Below are positions 25,721 to 33,236 of a stretch of DNA of 64,000 bases, piece after piece. Below the pieces are notes generated by a model. It did not search any database. It was not told where the DNA came from and saw only the letters and a list, made by a program, of their open reading frames with translations. The translations under genes and the position numbers were made by a program. Origin of the DNA: CAZBWS01 sp964495705 (GTDB taxonomy: Bacteria; Pseudomonadota; Gammaproteobacteria; HTCC5015); NCBI GenBank assembly GCA_964495705.1, contig CAZBWS010000001.1, forward strand, positions 45,122-109,121, written 5' to 3'. How positions within the stretch are numbered: the first letter of the stretch is position 1; each line of letters starts with the position of its first letter.

Positions 25721-26932
25721 ATGAGAAAACTCGCTTTACTAAGCCTACTTTGCATTAGCCTCAGCGCCCCTGCAGAAAAGAAAATTGATGGTGCATTATC
25801 CAAACAAGCCCCACTTTTTCCTATCGAACTGGCTGAAGAGTTCCCTGAAGCTAAACAAACCTTTAATGAAGTTAAGCAACGGCTATTAAAACACTACTAT
25901 AGTAACCGCATTACAGAAGACGCCTTATACTATGCCGCCATTAAGGGCATGCTTAGGTATGTATCTCCTCCAGAAAACAAAGACTTAGCGCAAATTTGGT
26001 CGCCTAAACAATACCAAAGTTTTGCCGATATATTACATGGTGTACAAACGGCTATTGGCGTGCAACTTAAAATCAATTCCGCTGACGCCAGTTTAAATAT
26101 TACTCAAGTCTCTCCCAACTCCCCTGCTGACGGCAAACTACATGTGCACGACCGAATTTTGCGTATTAACGGAGAAAAATTAAAGGGAAAAACTTTTGCA
26201 CAAATTAATTCAATGCTGTCTGGGCCAGAAGGATCTTCCATCAAATTCACAGTCGTCAGAGATATTGCGGTTTTTGACACCGAACTAATACGCCAACAGT
26301 TTCATGTACAAAACATAGTCGTCAACATTCAAGGCCAACTGGCTTATATCACTATCGACAAAGTCACTGCAAACCTATCAACCGAACTCCAAAAGACACT
26401 CAATCAACTGGAAAAAGAAGGAGTAAAAGAACTCATCATAGATTTGCGCAACAATGGTGGGGGGGACTTCTTTGAAGGTATTCGCATGGCAGAGACGTTA
26501 CTCGATAAAGACAAAGTCATCTTGCGTATTTTACAAAAAAAGCAGCAAATTCAAAACTATGTATCCACCAACACACAACCTACTAATTTTGAAATAGTTG
26601 TTTTAATTAACCAAAACACAGCCTCTTCTGCCGAGGTTTTTGCAGCCGCATTACGAGACCATCAAAAAGCCAGATTAGTCGGCACACGCTCTCATGGTAA
26701 AGCTTCCGTAGAGGGAACATATTCATTAAAAAATGGTTACTACGCAAAATTTATTATTGCAGCTATGTATAGCCCCAGAGGCCAAAGCTGGCATAGTAAA
26801 GGCTTATTGCCCGACTACTTTATAGAGGCCGACGCTAAACAACTAAATACCTTGCGCGCGCTCCCCTTTCAACAGCAATTACAAGCTGACCTGCAATTGG
26901 CAACGGCCTGGAACCTGCTTAAGGAAAAATAA
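25721..26932 (+). CDS. S41 family (C-terminal processing type) peptidase with PDZ domain
   Basis: A secreted or periplasmic serine protease of 403 residues. A signal peptide covers residues 1-18 (LALLSLLCISLSAPA). A PDZ domain lies at about 105-185 (GVQLKINSADASLNITQVSP then SPADGKLHVHDRILRING). The S41 core follows, with the catalytic serine near 302-303 in NTASSAEVFAAAL and the lysine near 327 in SHGKAS. It is shorter than Prc and closer to CtpA types. The stop overlaps the start of a pilin-like gene by one base, which is an unusual partner and suggests the two are made together. Confidence 0.88.
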   Translation: MRKLALLSLLCISLSAPAEKKIDGALSKQAPLFPIELAEEFPEAKQTFNEVKQRLLKHYYSNRITEDALYYAAIKGMLRYVSPPENKDLAQIWSPKQYQSFADILHGVQTAIGVQLKINSADASLNITQVSPNSPADGKLHVHDRILRINGEKLKGKTFAQINSMLSGPEGSSIKFTVVRDIAVFDTELIRQQFHVQNIVVNIQGQLAYITIDKVTANLSTELQKTLNQLEKEGVKELIIDLRNNGGGDFFEGIRMAETLLDKDKVILRILQKKQQIQNYVSTNTQPTNFEIVVLINQNTASSAEVFAAALRDHQKARLVGTRSHGKASVEGTYSLKNGYYAKFIIAAMYSPRGQSWHSKGLLPDYFIEADAKQLNTLRALPFQQQLQADLQLATAWNLLKEK

Positions 26933-27429
26933 TGTTATATAAAAAGCATGGTTTTACACTGATTGAAATGCTTGTAGTACTAGCCATAATGGGGGTTCTC
27001 ACGATGATGGCAATACCCACTAACGCCCCCTTAAAAATGCGTCAACAGGTTAATGAGGTATTAGACTATATTGAGCCGTTAAAAAAGAATGTGGAAGCAA
27101 CCTATAAATTGAACGGATTCAGCTTCCCAGAAACCAATAAACTAGCAGGCTTACCCGATGCGGATAAGCTCATCAGCAAGCAAATAACATCCGTAGAATT
27201 GCTTGACGGCGCCTTTCATATTCAATTAGGTAATAATGTTTATCCTGCCTTAGAGGGCAAGATCATCAGCGTGCAACCCCTGGTCGTCATAGACAGCCCT
27301 AGCAGCCCGATAGACTGGCAGTGCGGACTTGCTAAAGCACCTGATGGCATGCAAACTGCTGGCCACAATAAAACTGACATTCCTCTACTTATGCTACCTA
27401 ACGCTTGTAGAGGAGCTGTTAAAAACTAG
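26932..27429 (+). CDS. Type IV pilin-like (prepilin-type N-terminus) protein
   Basis: A 165-residue protein beginning MLYKKHG followed by FTLIEMLVVLAIMGVL. This is a prepilin peptidase site (cleavage after G7, conserved E5 of the mature protein) and hydrophobic helix. The body ends with two cysteines about 30 residues apart (WQCGLA and PNACRG), as in the disulfide loop of many type IV pilins. The start overlaps the S41 protease stop (TAATG). A perfect ATGCGGATAAGCT copy is inside the gene at 27158. It could be a minor pilin or pseudopilin. No other pilus genes are adjacent. Confidence 0.8.
   Translation: MLYKKHGFTLIEMLVVLAIMGVLTMMAIPTNAPLKMRQQVNEVLDYIEPLKKNVEATYKLNGFSFPETNKLAGLPDADKLISKQITSVELLDGAFHIQLGNNVYPALEGKIISVQPLVVIDSPSSPIDWQCGLAKAPDGMQTAGHNKTDIPLLMLPNACRGAVKN
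27158..27170 (+). repeat. Perfect ATGCGGATAAGCT repeat in the pilin-like gene
   Basis: Forward 13-base copy read in frame as D-A-D-K-L. It is notable because type IV pilus-like machines take up DNA in naturally competent bacteria. Confidence 0.85.
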
Positions 27430-28328
27430 TCATTCCACAGCCAAGCAGCCCCACGAACACCGCCGTCATCGCCGTGTACTGGGGGCAATAACTGGGTCAC
27501 CACATGGTCTGAAAAAACATATTGCCCCCACAGCTTGGGCACATTGTTATACAGACGCTGTAGTTTGGACAAACCGCCGCCTAAGACAATCACATCAGGG
27601 TCGAATATATTAATCACACTGACTAAGGCTCGGGCCATTTGGTCTTCGTATTTTTGCAAAACTTCTTCTGCTTGTTCATCTCCCAATTCGGCTAGCTCTG
27701 CCACTTTAGGCGCAGTAGAACAAATACCCGCCGCTCGCCAATAACTCTCGGCTAAGCCAGGCCCCGACAAAAACGTTTCTATACAGCCCTGTTTACCACA
27801 ATAACACTCGGTGCTCGCCAGCTCTTCAGTACTCGACCAAGGTAGGGGGTTATGCCCCCACTCCCCTGTTATAGCATTACGGCCCGTAAGCACTTGTTTA
27901 TTAATGACCAGCCCCCCCCCCGTTCCCGTGCCGACAATCACTCCAAACAGCGTATCCGCATTGGCTCCAGCGCCATCAACCGCTTCAGACAAAGCAAAAC
28001 AGTTAGCATCGTTGGCTATGCGGATAGGCTGCTGCAAGGCAGACTCTAAGAGTTTCTGTAAGGGCTGGCCATTAAGGCAAGTGGTGTTGGAGTTTTTCAT
28101 CAAAGCCGTATGGGGTGAGATCGCACCCGGTGTACCGACACCAATACTGGCACTGCTGGTATTGCAATGCTGCTTAAGCGCATTAACGAGTTGTACTATT
28201 GCAGCAACAATCGCCTGCACACCCTGATTAGCTGGGGTGGCAACACGTTGTCGACACAGCTCTTCACCGCTATCTGATAAAGCAATAGCAGAAATTTTTG
28301 TACCGCCTAAATCAATTCCTATACGCAT
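27426..28328 (-). CDS. mak: ROK family sugar kinase, fructokinase Mak type
   Basis: Phosphorylates a hexose, most likely fructose, with ATP in the cytoplasm. The 300 residues open with MRIGIDLGGTK (phosphate 1 motif). They contain NDANCFALSEAVDGA, GTGTGGGLVIN, EWGHNPLPW and the ROK zinc motif CYCGKQGCIETF, and end with GAAWLW, a closing motif I associate with E. coli Mak (302 residues). NagK is the main alternative. A run of ten C (ten G in the coding strand) at 27912-27921 encodes the glycine motif and is a possible slippage site. Two copies of the ATGCGGATA repeat lie inside (27952 minus, 28018 plus). Confidence 0.88.
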   Translation of the reverse strand: MRIGIDLGGTKISAIALSDSGEELCRQRVATPANQGVQAIVAAIVQLVNALKQHCNTSSASIGVGTPGAISPHTALMKNSNTTCLNGQPLQKLLESALQQPIRIANDANCFALSEAVDGAGANADTLFGVIVGTGTGGGLVINKQVLTGRNAITGEWGHNPLPWSSTEELASTECYCGKQGCIETFLSGPGLAESYWRAAGICSTAPKVAELAELGDEQAEEVLQKYEDQMARALVSVINIFDPDVIVLGGGLSKLQRLYNNVPKLWGQYVFSDHVVTQLLPPVHGDDGGVRGAAWLWND

Positions 28329-28473
28329 ATTACCCCTCTTAATCAGATAAGAAGTTTACGCCATGGACAGGTAAAAATTAAGTAACAGTAAAACTATTAG
28401 ATTTGACCCATTATCAGCAAAGCACTAACATGAATATAATGACACTCCTTTTCATTAAAGCTGAAATTAAATA

Positions 28474-29397
28474 ATGTTTCTTGAATTTCGCCACCTGCGG
28501 ACATTAAGTATGATTCGCGAATGCGGCAATCTTGCCCTAGCTGCGCAACGCTTACACCAAACTCAGTCAGCCCTGTCCCACCAGATCAAGGCAATTGAAA
28601 ACTATTACGATGCCCAGCTATTTATCCGCAAGAGTAAGCCCCTGCGCTTCACACCCTTGGGTCAGCGTCTACTACGCTTAGCCGACGACGTGCTCCCTAG
28701 TGTTGAATCGGCTGAACGGGATATGAAACACCTCTCTGGAGGCAGCCAAGGGCGCTTGCATGTTGCTATGGAGTGCCATAGCTGCTTTGAATGGCTAATG
28801 CCCACCATGGACGTATTCCGCAACGACTGGACCGATGTGGAAATGGATATTTCCGTAGGCTTTTCCTTTGAGCCCATGGCGGCACTCAACCGAGGGCAAG
28901 TTGATCTTGTGGTCACATCAGACCCACAAGACCTGCAAGGTGTGCACTTTGAACCGCTATTTAAATACCAGGCACTGCTCGCGATAGACAAGAATAATGC
29001 CTTAGTCGATAAGAAGATCATCAGCCCCAGTGACCTAGGCGATCAAACCTTAATCACTTATCCCGTAGAGACTGCACGCTTAGATATTTACAAACACTTT
29101 CTCAATCCTGCTGGTGTCTCGCCTGCTGGGAGACGAACTGCAGAATTAACCGCCATGGCACTGCAGCTAGTCGCCTCAGGGCGCGGGGTAGCATCACTAC
29201 CTAGCTGGGTGTTAACGGAATACCTAGATAAAGAATATGTCGTTGCCAGACCATTTGATCAAGGAGGACAGTGGGGAACGCTGTACGCTGCAGTGCGCAA
29301 GACGGATTTAAACTTGGCCTTTATGCAGGCATTTTTAGATCGGGCAAAAGAGACGGCATTTAGAGTCTTGCATGAAATACAAGGCGTAGATCACTAG
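28474..29397 (+). CDS. metR: LysR-family regulator MetR
   Basis: Activates methionine synthesis genes in response to homocysteine. The 307 residues begin with the MetR-type helix-turn-helix: FRHLRTLSMIRECGNLALAA, then QRLHQTQSALSHQIKAIE and LFIRKSKPLRFTPLG. The C-terminal domain has the usual substrate-binding fold (MECHSCFEWLMP near 92-103). Length fits the family. metE or metH is not adjacent, so targets lie elsewhere. There is no clear Shine-Dalgarno sequence. A TGAA and a TTCA occur upstream but not with the 5-base spacing of a MetR box. Confidence 0.92.
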   Translation: MFLEFRHLRTLSMIRECGNLALAAQRLHQTQSALSHQIKAIENYYDAQLFIRKSKPLRFTPLGQRLLRLADDVLPSVESAERDMKHLSGGSQGRLHVAMECHSCFEWLMPTMDVFRNDWTDVEMDISVGFSFEPMAALNRGQVDLVVTSDPQDLQGVHFEPLFKYQALLAIDKNNALVDKKIISPSDLGDQTLITYPVETARLDIYKHFLNPAGVSPAGRRTAELTAMALQLVASGRGVASLPSWVLTEYLDKEYVVARPFDQGGQWGTLYAAVRKTDLNLAFMQAFLDRAKETAFRVLHEIQGVDH

Positions 29398-29446
29398 TTC
29401 GAATAAATTGCGAAAAACCAGCCAGCAGCATACTATCTGCCTATGA

Positions 29447-29511
29447 TTCAGTCCCCGGGGTGTGGGACTGAATACAGGCAAGCAGGGGGTTATCAGCCTG
29501 CCCTGCTTGCC
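29447..29511. repeat. Two tandem perfect hairpins after metR
   Basis: TTCAGTCCC (29447-29455) pairs with GGGACTGAA (29464-29472), and GGCAAGCAGGG (29477-29487) pairs with CCCTGCTTGCC (29501-29511). They lie where the decayed ion-channel gene loses its last membrane segment. They may end the metR and channel transcripts or be a small inserted repeat. There is no T tract. Confidence 0.6.
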
Positions 29512-29526
29512 GCCTTCCTAAACGGC

Positions 29527-29843
29527 CTATTTTTTCCAGTGGCGTTCCAGATAGAAAGCGCACCAAGCCTGTCGGCACCACTTCACCAAAGCCCAGGGTT
29601 GTGTAGCTAACAAAGGAAAATACACATAATCCAACATATTCATATTTTCAGAAAAGCCCGCAATACTTCCTGTCCCGTCGAATAGCATTAAGCCATAATA
29701 AGCAACAGCAAAACACCAAATCTCAATAACATGGGCCATAATAGTGGCCAGCAGAATAAACACTATGCTATAGCGCTGATTAGATATACCCAAAGAGCTT
29801 AAGCAATGGCCTATTAAATTAAGTAATTCATAGTGAATTAATT
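29527..29843 (-). pseudogene. Decayed two-helix potassium channel family gene
   Basis: The minus strand immediately after uvrB encodes a first membrane helix (VFILLATIMAHVIEIWCFAV) and a pore region beginning MLDYVYF. At that point the frame breaks. One frame ends with a nonsense tail. Shifting by one base near 29616-29620 restores SFVSYTTLGFGEVVP, a K+ channel selectivity-filter region, and then TGLVRFLSGT. After that the expected second membrane helix is absent in every frame. A single T appears to be missing from a T run, and the 3' end is truncated as well, so sequencing error alone does not explain it. No good start codon is seen near the uvrB stop. Confidence 0.6.
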
Positions 29844-31883
29844 TTACTTATTTTCCAAAGCTATAGGTAGCTCTAATGCTTGTTTACGTAAAGCAGCAAT
29901 CTTATCCCTTAAGTTTGACGCTTCCTCAAACTCTAAGTCCTGTGCATGCTTGTACATCTGCTTTTCCATTTTTTTAATTTGCTTCATTGCCGCCTGCGGG
30001 GTCAGGGCAGTATATTTCGCTTCAGGCTCGGCAATTTTAACCCGCCCTGCTCCCCCCTTACCTGGGATTGGTGAAGCGTCGAGTATATCGGCAATCGAAC
30101 GTTTTACGCTCTTGGGTACGATACCGTGCTTTTCGTTATGCTCCATTTGCTTAGCGCGACGGCGTTCGGTTTCATCAATCGCGCGCTTCATCGAGCCTGT
30201 CATTTTATCCGCATATAAGATCGCCTTACCGTTAACGTTGCGCGCAGCGCGGCCCATAGTTTGAATCAATGACTTATCCGAACGCAGAAAGCCTTCTTTA
30301 TCCGCATCCAAGATAGCCACCAAAGATACCTCGGGCATATCCAAGCCTTCTCTCAACAGGTTGATGCCTACCAACACATCAAACTCACCCAAGCGGAAGT
30401 CACGAATAATTTCTACACGTTCCACAGTATCAATATCTGAATGGACATAGCGCACTTTGACGCCGTGCTCCATCAGGTATTCGGTGAGATCTTCTGCCAT
30501 GCGCTTGGTTAGCGTGGTAATCAATACACGTTCGTCTTGCTCTGCGCGAATACTGATTTCAGAGAGCACATCATCAACTTGTATTCCTACGGGTCGCACT
30601 TCAATCTCAGGGTCTAGCAGCCCAGTTGGGCGCACCACCTGCTCTGCCACCGCATCCGCATGCTCTTCTTCGTACTTACCTGGGGTTGCTGAAACGTACA
30701 GGGTTTGTCCCGTCAGGCGCTCAAACTCGGGGAACTTCAGCGGCCGATTATCTAATGCGGATAACAGGCGGAAGCCATATTCAACGAGGTTTTCCTTACG
30801 CGAACGATCACCCTTATACATAGCGCCAATTTGTGGAACAGTAACGTGACTTTCATCAATCACTACCATTCCATCTGCGGGTAAGTAGTCAAATAAACAC
30901 GGCGGCGCTTCCCCCGGGTTCCGACCCGACAGATAGCGAGAGTAGTTTTCGATGCCGTTGCAGTAACCCAGCTCCTGAATCATTTCCATATCGTAGACCG
31001 TGCGCTGTTCTAAGCGTTGGGCTTCAACAAGCTTGTTCACGCTGCGTAGATTTTCTAAGCGCCCTTTCAACTCGACTTTCACTTTGTCGATCATCTGTAA
31101 TAGGGTTTCACGAGGTGTCGCATAGTGAGTTTTCGGATAAACCGTTACACGGCTTAACTTACGCAACACTTCACCCGTCAGTGGATCAAACAGGCTGATG
31201 TTCTCGACTTCATCATCAAACAGCTCGATGCGCACGGCTTCCTTTTCTGCGTCGGCGGGGTGGATATCGATGATCTCACCACGCACTCGATAGGTACCCC
31301 GACGCAGCTCCGTATCATTTCGAGTATATTGCAACTCGGCCAAGCGACGAAGAATTTTGCGTTGGTCAATGATATCCCCCTTTACAACATGTAGCATCAT
31401 ACTCAAGTACGCATTCGGATCACCCAAGCCATAGATAGCCGATACCGTGGCAACGATAATGACATCCTTACGCTCCATTAAAGCCTTTGTCGCGGACAAG
31501 CGCATTTGCTCGATGTGCTCGTTAACGCTGGCATCTTTTTCAATGAAGGTGTCCGAGGATGGCACATAGGCTTCGGGCTGGTAATAATCATAGTAGGAGA
31601 CAAAGTATTCCACCGCATTGTGTGGGAAGAACTCTTTCATCTCACCGTACAACTGCGCTGCCAGAGTCTTATTGTGAGCCATGATCAGCGTCGGGCGCTG
31701 CATCTGCTGAATCATGTTGGCCACAGTAAACGTCTTACCGGAACCCGTCACACCTAACAGTGTTTGGCTCGCCAGTCCCGCGTTAAAACCGTCTACAATC
31801 GTCTTAATAGCTGTTGGCTGATCCCCTGAGGGCTCGTATTCGGTGATTAATTTAAAGGCTTTGTGCTGTTCTGGGCTGCTCAT
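29844..31883 (-). CDS. uvrB: Excinuclease ABC subunit B
   Basis: The damage-verifying helicase-like subunit of nucleotide excision repair. The 679 residues include Walker A GVTGSGKT at 44-51, the beta-hairpin region [21 protein letters not shown] (in part), helicase motif [25 protein letters not shown] and the C-terminal UVR helix pair ([20 protein letters not shown]) that contacts UvrC. Length is close to E. coli (673). It is divergent from the aminotransferase gene, as in Pseudomonas. No LexA box (CTGT-N8-ACAG) was seen upstream. Three copies of ATGCGGATA lie inside (30205 and 30298 minus, 30755 plus), the highest density of any gene here. Confidence 0.97.
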   Translation of the reverse strand: MSSPEQHKAFKLITEYEPSGDQPTAIKTIVDGFNAGLASQTLLGVTGSGKTFTVANMIQQMQRPTLIMAHNKTLAAQLYGEMKEFFPHNAVEYFVSYYDYYQPEAYVPSSDTFIEKDASVNEHIEQMRLSATKALMERKDVIIVATVSAIYGLGDPNAYLSMMLHVVKGDIIDQRKILRRLAELQYTRNDTELRRGTYRVRGEIIDIHPADAEKEAVRIELFDDEVENISLFDPLTGEVLRKLSRVTVYPKTHYATPRETLLQMIDKVKVELKGRLENLRSVNKLVEAQRLEQRTVYDMEMIQELGYCNGIENYSRYLSGRNPGEAPPCLFDYLPADGMVVIDESHVTVPQIGAMYKGDRSRKENLVEYGFRLLSALDNRPLKFPEFERLTGQTLYVSATPGKYEEEHADAVAEQVVRPTGLLDPEIEVRPVGIQVDDVLSEISIRAEQDERVLITTLTKRMAEDLTEYLMEHGVKVRYVHSDIDTVERVEIIRDFRLGEFDVLVGINLLREGLDMPEVSLVAILDADKEGFLRSDKSLIQTMGRAARNVNGKAILYADKMTGSMKRAIDETERRRAKQMEHNEKHGIVPKSVKRSIADILDASPIPGKGGAGRVKIAEPEAKYTALTPQAAMKQIKKMEKQMYKHAQDLEFEEASNLRDKIAALRKQALELPIALENK

Positions 31884-31990
31884 TGATGAGAATCGCTGTC
31901 AAATACTAGGCTAAATAGGGTATTATACGCGGTCGCTGGCATCGTCAGTGAATAAATACATTAACCGTTAAAAATAACAGGATTGTAAAC

Positions 31991-33175
31991 GTGGCAGTCA
32001 AGCTTTCAAACCGTGTACAGCAAGTAAAACCTTCTCCTACTTTAGCCATCACTGCGCTTGCCGGCCAGTTGCGTGCTGAAGGTAAAGACGTTATTGGTCT
32101 AGGCGCCGGCGAGCCAGACTTTGATACTCCAGAGCATATCAAGGCAGCCGCTCAAGAAGCGATTAACAATGGCTTCACCAAGTACACCCCTGTTGACGGC
32201 ACCGTCAGCTTGAAAGCAGCTATTATTGAAAAGTTTCAGCGCGACAACGGCTTAGAGTATGCAGCTGACCAGATTCTAGTATCTTGCGGTGGCAAGCAGA
32301 GCTTTTTCAACCTAGCCCAAGCCATGATCAACCCTGGCGACGAAGTTATTATCCCTGCACCATACTGGGTTTCCTACCCTGATATGGTGTTATTGGCAGA
32401 CGGCGTGCCAGTGATTGTTGCCGGCGCACAAGATCAGCAATTCAAGATCAATGCTGAGCAGCTAGACGCAGCGATTACTGATAAGACGCGCTTGGTAGTA
32501 TTGAACAGCCCATCTAATCCAGCTGGCACGGCTTATACCCGCGCAGAGCTAGAGGCCCTAGGCGAAGTGCTTCGCAAGTACCCTGACGTGATCATCGCTA
32601 CCGATGATATGTATGAGTTGATCATGTGGGCGGACGAGCCTTTCTGTAACATCGCCATGGCCTGCCCTGACCTATACGGTCGTACAATCGTCTTGAACGG
32701 CGTATCTAAGTGTTATTCAATGACAGGCTGGCGCATCGGCTACGCAGGCGGCCCCGCTGACCTGATCAAAGCGATGAAGAAAATCCAGTCGCAAAGCACC
32801 TCCAACCCAACGTCTATCTCTCAAGTCGCAGCAGAAGCTGCACTACGTGGCAGCCAAGAGTGTGTGGCGACGATGAACCAGTCATTCAAGCGCCGTCATG
32901 ACTTTGTACTTGAGAGCCTGAACGACATCCCTGGTTTTGAATGCATCGAAGGCGACGGTACCTTCTACCTATTCCCGAATGTAGAAAAAGCTATCGAGAA
33001 CTTAGATGGAGTAAACAACTCCAGCGAGCTAAGCTCTTTCTTATTAGAGAAGGCCGAAGTAGCCCTAGTACCTGGCTCTGCATTTGGCCTAGAAGGTCAC
33101 TTGCGTTTGTCATTTGCAACTAGCGATGAAGCCCTGACTGAAGCATTGCGTCGCATCAAAGCCGCACTAAGCTAA
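31991..33175 (+). CDS. Class I PLP-dependent aminotransferase (aspartate aminotransferase type)
   Basis: Transfers amino groups between amino acids and 2-oxoglutarate or oxaloacetate. The 394 residues start at a GTG (31991) with AGGAT upstream. The PLP lysine is K240 in NGVSKCYSMTGWRIGY. GAGEPDFDTPEHI, YTPVDGT and the C-terminal LRLSFATS arginine site fit the subgroup I-gamma enzymes often named aspC or aatA. The exact substrate cannot be fixed. The divergent pairing with uvrB is also seen in Pseudomonas aeruginosa. A strong terminator follows. Confidence 0.92.
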   Translation: MAVKLSNRVQQVKPSPTLAITALAGQLRAEGKDVIGLGAGEPDFDTPEHIKAAAQEAINNGFTKYTPVDGTVSLKAAIIEKFQRDNGLEYAADQILVSCGGKQSFFNLAQAMINPGDEVIIPAPYWVSYPDMVLLADGVPVIVAGAQDQQFKINAEQLDAAITDKTRLVVLNSPSNPAGTAYTRAELEALGEVLRKYPDVIIATDDMYELIMWADEPFCNIAMACPDLYGRTIVLNGVSKCYSMTGWRIGYAGGPADLIKAMKKIQSQSTSNPTSISQVAAEAALRGSQECVATMNQSFKRRHDFVLESLNDIPGFECIEGDGTFYLFPNVEKAIENLDGVNNSSELSSFLLEKAEVALVPGSAFGLEGHLRLSFATSDEALTEALRRIKAALS

Positions 33176-33192
33176 TTAGCTACAACGACTAT

Positions 33193-33221
33193 AAAAAAGC
33201 GAGCTATAAGCTCGCTTTTTT
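33193..33221. terminator. Bidirectional terminator between the aminotransferase and the 33237 gene
   Basis: AGCGAGC and GCTCGCT (33198-33216) form a 7-bp stem flanked by A6 on the left and T6 on the right. It can therefore end both converging transcripts. Confidence 0.92.
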
Positions 33222-33236
33222 ATGCACTTCACTTTC

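Noticed and set aside
28329..28473. MetR autoregulatory site upstream of metR
   Set aside because: TGAA and TTCA occur but not with the 5-base spacing of the consensus.
31884..31990. LexA (SOS) box upstream of uvrB
   Set aside because: A CTGT occurs but no ACAG at the right spacing.
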